Positions 1 to 6,597 of a stretch of DNA of 12,591 nt are shown here, in pieces. A program made the translations under genes and the position numbers. The first letter of the stretch is position 1. Every line of letters begins with the position of its first letter. Location: NCBI GenBank assembly GCA_013696015.1, contig JACCZI010000066.1, positions 1 to 12,591 on the forward strand. Direction: 5' to 3'. Under the pieces are notes generated by a model that saw only the letters and a list, made by a program, of their open reading frames with translations, ran no database searches and had not been told where the DNA came from. The stretch comes from Nocardioidaceae bacterium (GTDB lineage Bacteria > Actinomycetota > Actinomycetes > Propionibacteriales > Nocardioidaceae).

Positions 1-111
1 GCTGCGCTCGACCAGCGTGGCTGACACCGGGCCATACTCGCGTAGTGCCGAACATCTGCTTGTCGGCGGCTTCTGGCGGCGTACGTCACGCTTTGGCGCG
101 ATGACCACGTG
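1..111. other. Left-edge segment with no recognised gene
   Basis: No recognisable product is encoded here. One plus-strand frame is open from base 2 to a TGA at 110-112, so the tail of an upstream gene could end there and overlap the lipoprotein start as TGATG. A minus-strand frame from a GTG near base 108 is also open to the window edge. Neither translation resembles a family I know, and the first has weaker GC bias at third positions than the genes that follow. I see no convincing promoter or terminator. Confidence 0.3.
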
Positions 112-1776
112 ATGACCACGCGATGGAAACCGCTCGGAGCGACGCTGGTGTGTGCGGCACTTCTAACTGCCGCGTGCACCGGCGACGCCAGCTCACGGTC
201 GGCGACCACGTCTTCGACCGGCACCACCGTGGCGGCTACGCCAGGTGCAGCCCCGACGGCAACGCCTACCGCAAGCGCCCGCACAACACCGGGTCCGACG
301 CCCATCCCGTCGCCTCCCGGACACGCCTCTTGGGGCCCGACATCCGCTCAGCTCGAGCGTGCCCGCGACATGGTCGCGGGTCTGGGCGTACGAGAGCTCG
401 CCGGTCAGGTGATCGTGGCGACGTACGCCGGCACGGCCGCGCCGGTCGGTCTGGTCGAGCAGTATCACCTGGGTGGCGTGATCGTGATGTCGGAGAACGC
501 CCCCACGGTCGAGCACGCGGCGCGGGCGATGGCGCAGCTGCAGCACGCCAACGACCGGCCGTACCCGCTGTGGCTCAGCGTCGACCAGGAGGGCGGGATC
601 GTGGCGCGGCTGGGCGCTCCGATGACGGCGTTCCCGACCTACATGAGCCACGGGGCAGCTCGTGACCGGAGCGTCACGACGATGGCGGCGCGGGCCAGCG
701 GTGAGGAGCTGCGTGGTGCCGGCTTCACTGTCGTGTACGCACCCGTGGCCGACGTCACCACCGGGCCGAGCGACCCCACGATCGGGAGCCGCTCGGCCGG
801 AAGTGACCCGACGCTGGTAGGGCGGTCGGTGGCGGCGTCGGTCCGCGGCTACCGGCAGGCCGGGATCGTGCCGGTCATCAAGCACTTTCCCGGCCACGGC
901 AGCGTCCCGCAGGACAGCCACGAGGTGTTGGCCGTGCAGCCCGCGCCGCTGTCGACGTTGAAACGACGCGACCTCGTGCCGTTCCAGCGCAGCATCGACG
1001 CCGGGGCACCCGCCGTGATGGTCGGCCACATCGACGTCGAAGCCCTGGATGCTGGCCTACCATCGTCGCTCTCGCACCGGGTCGTCACCGGGCTGTTGCG
1101 GCACCGCCTCGGCTTCCGCGGCGTCGTGGTCACCGACGCGCTGAACATGGCCGCGGTCGTCAACACGTACGGCGCGGGCGAGGCAGCAGTGCTTTCGCTG
1201 CTGGCCGGAGACGACGTGCTGCTGATGCCGACCGACATCCCCGGCACGATCGGCGCCATCGTCTCGGCGGTTCACCAGGGCCGGCTGCCGCGGCAGCGGC
1301 TCGAACAGGCCGCCCAGCGGATGATCGCGCTGTTGCTGCACCAGCAGGACATGCCTGACCGGCTCTCCGCTCCCGGCGTCCACAGCGAGGACTCACTGGC
1401 CGTTTCGCGGGCCGCGGTCACGCAGGCCAGCGGGCCGTGCGGCGCCCGGCTGGTCGGTGACGCGGTGGCACCGTCCGGGGACGCGGTCGCGGTGGCGCTG
1501 TTCACCGACGCGGCACGGCAGGCAGGTCTCACCGTCGACCCCGGCACGACCGTGCACTTCGTGGGTTACCTGGACCCGCCCGGGGTGGCCGACATCGTGG
1601 TGAGCACCGACGCGCCGTACGCCCTAGGGCCGAGCACGGCAGGCATCGCAAAGATCGCGTTGTTCGGTCAGACACCCGCAGCCATGCGGGCTCTGGTCGA
1701 GGTCCTGATGGCCGAGCGGACCGCGCCCGGTCGGCTTCCGGTCGACGTCGACGGCGTCGTTCGGCGCGGCTGCTGA
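112..1776 (+). CDS. Lipoprotein glycoside hydrolase family 3, NagZ/LpqI-like beta-N-acetylglucosaminidase
   Basis: This is a probable exported lipoprotein that removes N-acetylglucosamine from muropeptides or related glycans at the cell surface. Counting from the ATG at 112, residues 1-22 form a signal peptide ending in a lipobox (LTAAC, acylated Cys22), followed by a Ser/Thr/Ala/Pro-rich tether to about residue 70. The GH3 barrel follows with VDQEGG (157-162), the KHFPGHG motif (257-263), the downstream DSH (268-270), which is the Asp-His pair of NagZ-type GH3 enzymes, and TDALNM, whose Asp342 is the expected nucleophile. A GH3 C-terminal-like domain (about 430-554) contains APGRLPV and ends in Cys554; Cys443 could be its disulfide partner. 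At 554 residues it is longer than the single-domain NagZ type. A GTG at 109 is an alternative start one codon earlier. No good Shine-Dalgarno sequence is visible. Family assignment is firm; the exact substrate is inferred. Confidence 0.9.
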   Translation: MTTRWKPLGATLVCAALLTAACTGDASSRSATTSSTGTTVAATPGAAPTATPTASARTTPGPTPIPSPPGHASWGPTSAQLERARDMVAGLGVRELAGQVIVATYAGTAAPVGLVEQYHLGGVIVMSENAPTVEHAARAMAQLQHANDRPYPLWLSVDQEGGIVARLGAPMTAFPTYMSHGAARDRSVTTMAARASGEELRGAGFTVVYAPVADVTTGPSDPTIGSRSAGSDPTLVGRSVAASVRGYRQAGIVPVIKHFPGHGSVPQDSHEVLAVQPAPLSTLKRRDLVPFQRSIDAGAPAVMVGHIDVEALDAGLPSSLSHRVVTGLLRHRLGFRGVVVTDALNMAAVVNTYGAGEAAVLSLLAGDDVLLMPTDIPGTIGAIVSAVHQGRLPRQRLEQAAQRMIALLLHQQDMPDRLSAPGVHSEDSLAVSRAAVTQASGPCGARLVGDAVAPSGDAVAVALFTDAARQAGLTVDPGTTVHFVGYLDPPGVADIVVSTDAPYALGPSTAGIAKIALFGQTPAAMRALVEVLMAERTAPGRLPVDVDGVVRRGC

Positions 1777-1793
1777 CCCATACCCCCCAATTC

Positions 1794-1820
1794 TTGGCAC
1801 TCGAGTTGACCGAGTGCTAG
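1794..1820. promoter_or_regulatory. CIRCE operator 1 (HrcA site)
   Basis: TTGGCACTC, a 9-bp spacer, then GAGTGCTAG match the CIRCE consensus TTAGCACTC-N9-GAGTGCTAA with one mismatch in each arm. The site lies 17 bp after the lipoprotein stop and contains the -35 box of the groE promoter in its spacer, so bound HrcA repressor would block RNA polymerase. An hrcA gene is not in this window. Confidence 0.93.
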
Positions 1821-1834
1821 ACACTGCGTAGATT
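1806..1834 (+). promoter_or_regulatory. groESL promoter, housekeeping sigma type
   Basis: TTGACC (1806-1811) is a near-consensus -35 box, and TAGATT (1829-1834) is a plausible -10 box after an ideal 17-bp spacer. The expected transcription start is near 1841, inside the second CIRCE element, leaving a leader of about 120 bases before groES. Both boxes are read directly; activity is inferred. Confidence 0.75.
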
Positions 1835-1839
1835 CGGGG

Positions 1840-1866
1840 TTGGCACTCTCGCTTCGAGTCTGCCAA
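1840..1866. promoter_or_regulatory. CIRCE operator 2 (HrcA site, degenerate right arm)
   Basis: TTGGCACTC, a 9-bp spacer, then GTCTGCCAA. The left arm repeats that of operator 1. The right arm has the outer TGCCAA intact but two changes in the inner GAG. Its first base is 46 bp after that of operator 1, and it covers the predicted transcription start. Two CIRCE copies before groES are known in actinobacteria, which fits tight HrcA repression. Confidence 0.8.
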
Positions 1867-1963
1867 CGGCGACCAGTGTGCGACCCCCGCGACGGCGTAC
1901 GCGATGTCGCCCCACCGTGCACATACTCACTGCGCTCAACCGCGTGAAAGGGGAGGTCGACAA

Positions 1964-2260
1964 GTGTCGGTCACCATCAAGCCGCTCGAGGACCGCATCG
2001 TCGTCAGGACGCTGGAGGCCGAAGAGACCACCGCGTCGGGTCTGGTCATCCCAGACACCGCCAAGGAGAAGCCCCAGGAGGGCGAAGTCCTGTCGGTGGG
2101 CCCCGGTCGCATCGACGACAGCGGCAACCGGGTGCCGCTCGACATCAGCGTCGGCGACACCATCATTTTCAGCAAGTACGGCGGCACGGAGGTCAAGTAC
2201 TCCGGCGAGGAGTACCTCATCCTCTCGGCACGCGACGTCCTCGCCGTCGTCGACAAGTAA
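1964..2260 (+). CDS. groES: Co-chaperonin GroES (Hsp10)
   Basis: This is the lid of the GroEL folding chamber: a cytoplasmic heptamer that caps the ring in an ATP-dependent way. The GTG at 1964 is chosen because an excellent ribosome site, AAAGGGGAGG (1947-1956), lies 7 bases upstream and the product then begins VSVTIKPLEDRIVV, the family N-terminus. This gives 98 residues, the usual length. The mobile loop that contacts GroEL is seen as ETTASGLVIPDTAKEKPQEG, followed by the conserved SVGPG. An in-frame GTG at 1904 would add 20 residues unrelated to the family and is rejected. groEL follows after 79 bp in the same operon. Regulation is expected through the two CIRCE elements upstream. Confidence 0.97.
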   Translation: MSVTIKPLEDRIVVRTLEAEETTASGLVIPDTAKEKPQEGEVLSVGPGRIDDSGNRVPLDISVGDTIIFSKYGGTEVKYSGEEYLILSARDVLAVVDK

Positions 2261-2287
2261 GCCCGCAACGCAACGCTCATTCGACTT

Positions 2288-2318
2288 CGCCCCGGTGGCC
2301 CACGTGGGCGCCGGGGCG
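2288..2318 (+). other. Stable stem-loop between groES and groEL
   Basis: CGCCCCGG (2288-2295) pairs perfectly with CCGGGGCG (2311-2318). The enclosed bases contain the 12-bp palindrome GCCCACGTGGGC (2298-2309), so the hairpin is long and GC-rich. No T-run follows. It ends 8 bp before the groEL ribosome site AAAGGGA (2327-2333). It could be a partial terminator, an RNA-processing site or a stabiliser that sets the groES to groEL ratio; which of these is not shown by sequence. Confidence 0.6.
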
Positions 2319-2339
2319 CGGTCATGAAAGGGACGCACA

Positions 2340-3959
2340 ATGCCGAAGATTCTGCAGTTCGACGAGGAGGCCCGCCGCGCGCTCGAGCGTGGCGTGAACG
2401 CCCTCGCCGACACCGTCAAGGTGACGCTCGGCCCCCGGGGTCGCAACGTCGTCCTGGACAAGAAGTGGGGAGTCCCGACGATCACGAACGACGGCGTCAC
2501 CGTTGCCCGTGAGATCGAGCTGGACGACCCGTTCGAGGACCTGGGCGCTCAGCTCGCCAAGGAGGTCGCCACCAAGACCAACGACGTCGCCGGTGACGGA
2601 ACGACCACCGCGACAGTGTTGGCGCAGGCGATGGTGCACGAGGGACTGCGCGCGGTCGCTGCCGGTGGGAGCCCGATGGGTCTCAAGCGTGGCATCGACG
2701 CCGCCGTACAAACGGTCTCTGACGAGCTGAGCAAGGCTGCTCGCGACGTCGACGACAAGCAGGACATGGCGCATGTCGCGACGATCTCGGCTCGCGACGA
2801 CCGCATCGGCGACCTGATCGCCGAAGCCTTCGACAAGGTTGGCAAGGACGGTGTCATCACGGTCGAGGAGTCCAACACACTGGGCACCGACCTCGAGTTC
2901 ACCGAGGGCATGCAGTTCGACAAGGGATACATCTCGCCCTACATGGTGACCGACACCGAGCGCATGGAAGCGGTGCTCGACGAGCCGTACATCCTGATCC
3001 ACCAGGGCAAAATCTCCGCGGTCACCGACCTCTTGCCGCTGCTGGAGAAAGTTGTCCAGGGGGGCAAGCCGCTGTTCGTGATCGCCGAGGATGTCGACGG
3101 GGAGGCGCTGTCCACCCTTGTCGTCAACAAGATCCGCGGCACCTTCACCTCGGCCGCCGTCAAGGCACCTGCCTTCGGTGACCGGCGCAAGGCCATGCTG
3201 CAGGATGTCGCCACCCTGACAGGTGGCCAGGTCGTCTCACCCGAGATTGGCCTCAAGCTCGACCAGGTCGGGCTCGACGTGCTGGGCTCGGCTCGGCGGG
3301 TGGTGATCACCAAGGACGACACCACGATCATCGACGGCGGCGGTGACCTGAGCGACGTCAACGCACGGGTCTCGCAGATCAAGACCGAGATCGACAACAG
3401 CGACTCCGACTGGGACAAGGAAAAGTTGCAGGAGCGGCTGGCCAAGCTCGCTGGCGGTGTCTGCGTGATCCAGGTCGGTGCCGCGACCGAGGTGGAGCTC
3501 AAAGAGAAGAAGCACCGTATCGAGGACGCGGTCTCCGCCACGCGCGCCGCGATCGAGGAGGGCATCGTCGCCGGCGGCGGCTCGGCCCTCGTGCACGCCG
3601 CGTCGGCGCTCAGCGACGACCTGGGCATGTCCGGCGACGAGGCCGTCGGCGTACGGGTGGTCCGTCGCGCACTGGACGAGCCGCTGCGCTGGATCGCCGA
3701 GAACGGTGGCGAGTCGGGCTACGTCGTCGTCGCGAAGGTCCGCGACGGCAAGGTCGGAGAGGGCTTCAACGCCGCCACTGGCGAGTACGGCGACCTGGTT
3801 GCCCAAGGTGTCCTGGACCCGGTCAAGGTCACCCGAGCTGCCCTGACCAACGCCGCTTCGATCGCCGGCATGCTGCTCACCACCGAGACATTGGTGGTCG
3901 AGAAGCCGGAGGAGGAGCAGCCCGAGGCAGGTGGCCACGGCCACGGGCACGGTCACTGA
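2340..3959 (+). CDS. groEL: Chaperonin GroEL (Hsp60), His-tailed GroEL1 type
   Basis: This ATP-driven cytoplasmic folding chaperonin works with GroES. The 539 residues show TLGPRG (29-34), the ATP-site GDGTTT (85-90), Asp396 in HRIEDA (equivalent to the hydrolytic Asp398 of E. coli) and the nucleotide-site AGGG (411-414). The ATG follows AAAGGGA by 6 bases. The C-terminus is Glu/Pro-rich and then GGHGHGHGH, with four alternating His, instead of the Gly-Gly-Met tail of housekeeping GroEL. In actinobacteria with two chaperonins, the copy next to groES usually carries this His-rich tail (GroEL1) and a second GroEL2 is encoded elsewhere. A second copy is therefore expected but not seen here. Apart from the tail the protein looks fully functional. 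Confidence 0.97.
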   Translation: MPKILQFDEEARRALERGVNALADTVKVTLGPRGRNVVLDKKWGVPTITNDGVTVAREIELDDPFEDLGAQLAKEVATKTNDVAGDGTTTATVLAQAMVHEGLRAVAAGGSPMGLKRGIDAAVQTVSDELSKAARDVDDKQDMAHVATISARDDRIGDLIAEAFDKVGKDGVITVEESNTLGTDLEFTEGMQFDKGYISPYMVTDTERMEAVLDEPYILIHQGKISAVTDLLPLLEKVVQGGKPLFVIAEDVDGEALSTLVVNKIRGTFTSAAVKAPAFGDRRKAMLQDVATLTGGQVVSPEIGLKLDQVGLDVLGSARRVVITKDDTTIIDGGGDLSDVNARVSQIKTEIDNSDSDWDKEKLQERLAKLAGGVCVIQVGAATEVELKEKKHRIEDAVSATRAAIEEGIVAGGGSALVHAASALSDDLGMSGDEAVGVRVVRRALDEPLRWIAENGGESGYVVVAKVRDGKVGEGFNAATGEYGDLVAQGVLDPVKVTRAALTNAASIAGMLLTTETLVVEKPEEEQPEAGGHGHGHGH

Positions 3960-3978
3960 CGTACGACTGCACGATCTG

Positions 3979-4014
3979 GCGCGGGTGGTCCGACTCCGGT
4001 CGGGCCGCCCGCGC
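3979..4014 (+). terminator. Intrinsic-type terminator after groEL, no U-tract
   Basis: A 16-bp stem (arms 3979-3994 and 3999-4014) closes a TCCG loop, with only two G-U type pairs breaking perfect complementarity. It begins 20 bp after the groEL stop. No T-run follows, which is common for actinobacterial terminators. Because the next gene converges from the right, the structure may also stop minus-strand transcription. Confidence 0.8.
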
Positions 4015-4052
4015 TGGCATGGGGAGGCGCACAAACGAACGGTGACTACCCG

Positions 4053-4964
4053 TCAGGGCGCGAGCTCAACCGCCACACTGCGCAGGTGAGGCTGGTCTAC
4101 GGACTCCTGTACGCAGCGAGCGAAAAGCCAGTGCTGGAGGCGCTCACGGTCCAGGTCGAGAAGATCGGCCATGCGCTGCGCGAAGCCGTACGGTTCTGCG
4201 ACGACGCGGTCGGGGAAGTTGAGCATGTGCTGAAGGGGGTCGTACGTCGGGTCTCCGACATACGGCTTCGGGTCGATGACCAACCAGGGCTCGCGGCTAG
4301 CCGCCAGGACGTTCTCCGGATGCAGGTCGGTGCACAACAAAACGGCACGTTCGGCCGTGCCGGGCAGGCTGCGGAACAGCTCCATGCCGACCCTCGCCAT
4401 ACCGGGGTCCAGCTGCGGCAATCGGGAACCGGCGGCGCCGTACTTCTCCTCGAACTCGTCGGCCCACCAGGCGCACATGCTTGCCAGGGTGCGGAACGGG
4501 TGGCCGGGCTGCGGCTCGATCCACAGCCGGCGCAGCAGCCCAGCGACGATCGCGTCCTGCTGCGCCGGGGGCACAGCTCCTGACAGGGCGGTGCCGGGCT
4601 CGCAGGCCTCGAGCAGGAGGGCGTTCGTCTCACCGACCGTCAGTGCGTCGTAGAGCCGGGTCGCTCCGTCGCCATCCCACGCCAGCAGCCCGTCGGCTTC
4701 GTGCAACGCCTCGTCATGGCGCCAGCCGACCTTCAGCACGAGGTGGTTGCCAGCCGCTTTGCGCGCAGGTGCCACCCAGGATGCGACACCACCGGGCTGG
4801 AAGGGTCGGCCGAGGTCGAGCGACCACCGTCGCGCCAGGTCGGCGACGATGAGCGGCAGGGCAGCCATCCAGGTGTGCCGCGCTGACCCGACATCATCGT
4901 GGTCCTGCACCGCCCGTACCAGATTCGTCGACAGCTCGAACTCGGGCACGGGTGCATCATGCAC
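4053..4964 (-). CDS. Aminoglycoside/hydroxyurea antibiotic resistance kinase family protein (APH(6)-like)
   Basis: This is a putative small-molecule kinase of the streptomycin 6-kinase/hydroxyurea kinase family. Counting from the GTG at 4964 (303 residues, typical for the family), the phosphate-anchoring Lys lies in HLVLKVGWRH (Lys78). The catalytic loop is CTDLHPENVL (Asp213, Asn218), with Cys-Thr in place of the usual His-Gly before the Asp. The metal-binding segment is WLVIDPKPYVGDPTYDP (Asp231). The frame is open back to an ATG at 5213, but that form would add 83 residues lacking family features and overlap the divergent gene. A GTG at 4949 is also possible. No clear ribosome site supports any of them. 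It stands alone, convergent with groEL. The fold is clear; the antibiotic or metabolite it phosphorylates is unknown. Confidence 0.85.
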   Translation of the reverse strand: MHDAPVPEFELSTNLVRAVQDHDDVGSARHTWMAALPLIVADLARRWSLDLGRPFQPGGVASWVAPARKAAGNHLVLKVGWRHDEALHEADGLLAWDGDGATRLYDALTVGETNALLLEACEPGTALSGAVPPAQQDAIVAGLLRRLWIEPQPGHPFRTLASMCAWWADEFEEKYGAAGSRLPQLDPGMARVGMELFRSLPGTAERAVLLCTDLHPENVLAASREPWLVIDPKPYVGDPTYDPLQHMLNFPDRVVAEPYGFAQRMADLLDLDRERLQHWLFARCVQESVDQPHLRSVAVELAP

Positions 4965-4985
4965 GTCTAACGCGCTGCGTCGACC

Positions 4986-5001
4986 GTGAGACGGTGAGAC
5001 G
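4986..5001. repeat. Tandem 8-bp repeat in a divergent intergenic region
   Basis: GTGAGACG occurs twice back to back (4986-4993, 4994-5001) between the divergently oriented kinase and acetyltransferase genes. It lies 22 bp from the kinase start. It could be a regulator site or chance. Confidence 0.5.
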
Positions 5002-5117
5002 TGGACGAATACCTTGCGCCCATCATGCGGGTGGCCGACGCGCAGGCGGCCGCAGCCGTCGGCGCTCTCGAGATCGATGACAATGACTGGTTGCGCGTCG
5101 GCGCTCTCGAACCGTGA
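5001..5117 (+). CDS. Possible small ORF, 38 codons, unknown
   Basis: GTG at 5001 to TGA at 5115-5117, just upstream of the GNAT start. The predicted peptide begins VDEYLAPIMRVADAQ and contains VGALE twice, encoded by a 14-bp direct repeat (5058-5071 and 5097-5110, 39 bp apart). It has acidic and alanine-rich stretches and one Trp. No ribosome site is visible and I recognise no family. It may be non-coding leader sequence of the downstream gene or of the divergent kinase. Listed only because codon use is plausible. Confidence 0.15.
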   Translation: MDEYLAPIMRVADAQAAAAVGALEIDDNDWLRVGALEP

Positions 5118-5121
5118 CAGC

Positions 5122-5859
5122 GTGAGCACCAAGGAGTTCGTGACCACCGCGGACCGCCCGGATCTCGACGATGAGGCGGCGGCGTCGTTTCGCACCAGCT
5201 GGCCCGAGTTCATCTTTCATGACCCGGTCACGAATGAGTACATCGAGCGGGTCGGGCGCTACTTCGAGAGGTTTGACGTGCTGCTGCTCGACGACGGCCG
5301 GGTCAGCGCCGGAGGTTGGGGCGTGCCGCTGCACTGGGATGGCTCGATCGGCGGCCTCCCTGACGGCTACGACGGGTCCATGGTCCGATCCGTCGAAGCC
5401 CACGAGCGGTCTGCAGACGTCGACTGCCTCAGCATCATGGCCATCGCCGTGAGTGCGGATCGCAGGCACGCCGGCCTTGCCGGCGAGGTGCTCATCGAGT
5501 TGCGCCGGCGGGCGGAGGCGGCCGGTCTGACCCGAGTCATTGCGCCGGTTCGGCCGGCGCTCAAGGCTCATTACCCGTTGACCTCGATGGCCGATTTCGC
5601 CACCTGGTTGCGTGCGGACGGTCTACACATCGATCCGTGGATCCGGACACATCAGCGTCTAGGTGCCACAGTTCTCGCAGTCGCCGAGCGCTCCATGGTC
5701 ATCGTGGGGAGCGTCTCGCAGTGGCAGGAGTGGACCGGCATGGCGCTGCCGCAATCCGGCACGTACGTCATCCCTGAAGCCCTCGACGTGCTCGAGATCT
5801 CGTACGAAGACGACCGCGGCATCCATGTCGAGCCGAATCTGTGGATGCAGCACGTCTGA
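5122..5859 (+). CDS. GNAT family N-acetyltransferase
   Basis: A probable acetyl-CoA-dependent acetyltransferase. From the GTG at 5122 it has 245 residues. The N-terminal region has WPEFIFHDP (27-35), a signature I associate with a group of uncharacterised actinobacterial GNAT proteins. The core contains MAIAVSADRRHAGLAGEVL, in which RRHAGLA (114-120) is the acetyl-CoA pyrophosphate-binding loop. The frame stays open back to 5014, but those residues look non-native. A GTG at 5140 is an alternative; AAGGAG at 5131-5136 is too close to serve it well. A methyltransferase gene follows after 22 bp on the same strand, so the two are probably co-transcribed. The substrate cannot be deduced. Confidence 0.75.
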   Translation: MSTKEFVTTADRPDLDDEAAASFRTSWPEFIFHDPVTNEYIERVGRYFERFDVLLLDDGRVSAGGWGVPLHWDGSIGGLPDGYDGSMVRSVEAHERSADVDCLSIMAIAVSADRRHAGLAGEVLIELRRRAEAAGLTRVIAPVRPALKAHYPLTSMADFATWLRADGLHIDPWIRTHQRLGATVLAVAERSMVIVGSVSQWQEWTGMALPQSGTYVIPEALDVLEISYEDDRGIHVEPNLWMQHV

Positions 5860-5881
5860 CAGAGGTCTTAGCCTTCCGGGC

Positions 5882-6541
5882 ATGGATCCGCGCGGCTGGG
5901 CACTGACGGCGATGGCCTCGCAGCTCGGCCACCCCAGGGGCCTGCCCGGCCGTGTCGTGGGGCGGATGCTCAACCGCGGTAACCGGAGCGCAATCGGTGC
6001 AGCCGTGGCTGCGCTCTCCGTGCCCCGAGATGCCGTCCTCGCCGACCTCGGGTTCGGCGGAGGCCTCGGCCTCGCGCTCCTGCTGCGCCGAGTTGGTACG
6101 ACCGGGCAGGTGCACGGAGTAGACATCTCCACGACCATGCTTGCCGCTGCCACACGCCGGTACCGCCACTCGATCGGCACCGGCCGGCTCGCGCTGCACC
6201 TGGCCCCGATCGAGCGGTTGCCGCTGCCGACATCGAGCATCGACGGAGCCATCACGTTGAACACGCTCTATTTCATCAACGACCTGACTGAGGCGCTCAG
6301 CGAGTGCGCCAGGATTCTCAAGCCGGGTGGCCGGCTGGTCGTTGGGCTGGGCGACCCAGTCGCTATGTCGCGGATGCCCTTCACCGCCCACGGGTTCCGG
6401 ATACGGCCCGTGGGTGACGTCATCGGGGCTCTGCGTCGTTGCACTCTGGACGTCGACGAGCACCGCCGAGTCGGCAGCGACTCGAACGCCTATCACCTGC
6501 TGGTCGCATCGGCACCACCAGGTGCCGGTGTGGGTGGGTGA
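5882..6541 (+). CDS. Class I SAM-dependent methyltransferase
   Basis: A soluble methyltransferase of the UbiE/Methyltransf_11 type, 219 residues from the ATG at 5882. Motif I is LADLGFGGGLG (53-63) and the ribose-binding acidic residue is Asp81 in HGVDIS. IERLPLPTSSIDGAIT (110-125) corresponds to motif II, and ARILKPGGRLVVG (143-155) is the post-II strand and turn. The frame extends upstream to 5663 through the acetyltransferase gene, but those residues are out-of-frame translation of that gene. AGAGG at 5861-5865 is far from the ATG, so initiation may depend on coupling to the upstream gene, which ends 22 bp earlier. The methyl acceptor is unknown; the final 15 residues are low-complexity Gly/Ala/Pro. 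Confidence 0.82.
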   Translation: MDPRGWALTAMASQLGHPRGLPGRVVGRMLNRGNRSAIGAAVAALSVPRDAVLADLGFGGGLGLALLLRRVGTTGQVHGVDISTTMLAAATRRYRHSIGTGRLALHLAPIERLPLPTSSIDGAITLNTLYFINDLTEALSECARILKPGGRLVVGLGDPVAMSRMPFTAHGFRIRPVGDVIGALRRCTLDVDEHRRVGSDSNAYHLLVASAPPGAGVGG

Positions 6542-6542
6542 A

Positions 6543-6590
6543 AGTGACGGTCCTGCGCGACGCGCCGGCGTTTCTTGCGGAGACGTCACT
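6543..6590. other. Short convergent spacer with weak inverted repeats
   Basis: The gap separates two converging genes. AGTGACG (6543-6549) and CGTCACT (6584-6590) are perfect inverted 7-mers but enclose 34 bases. Within the gap a small ACGC-GCCG-GCGT hairpin is followed by TTCTT. A weak bidirectional terminator is possible but not convincing. Confidence 0.25.
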
Positions 6591-6597
6591 CGGCGGC

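Noticed and set aside
193..1029. 278-codon minus-strand frame opposite the GH3 gene
   Set aside because: Arg/His-rich antisense shadow; the GH3 frame has catalytic motifs and a signal peptide.
2939..4034. Minus-strand open frames opposite groEL (2939-3628, 3237-4034)
   Set aside because: Shadows of the unquestionable groEL frame, with low-complexity Ser/Arg or Asp/Leu-rich products.
4965..5213. 83-residue N-terminal extension of the APH-like kinase
   Set aside because: It would overlap the divergent acetyltransferase start and exceeds normal family length. The family N-terminus begins near the GTG at 4964.
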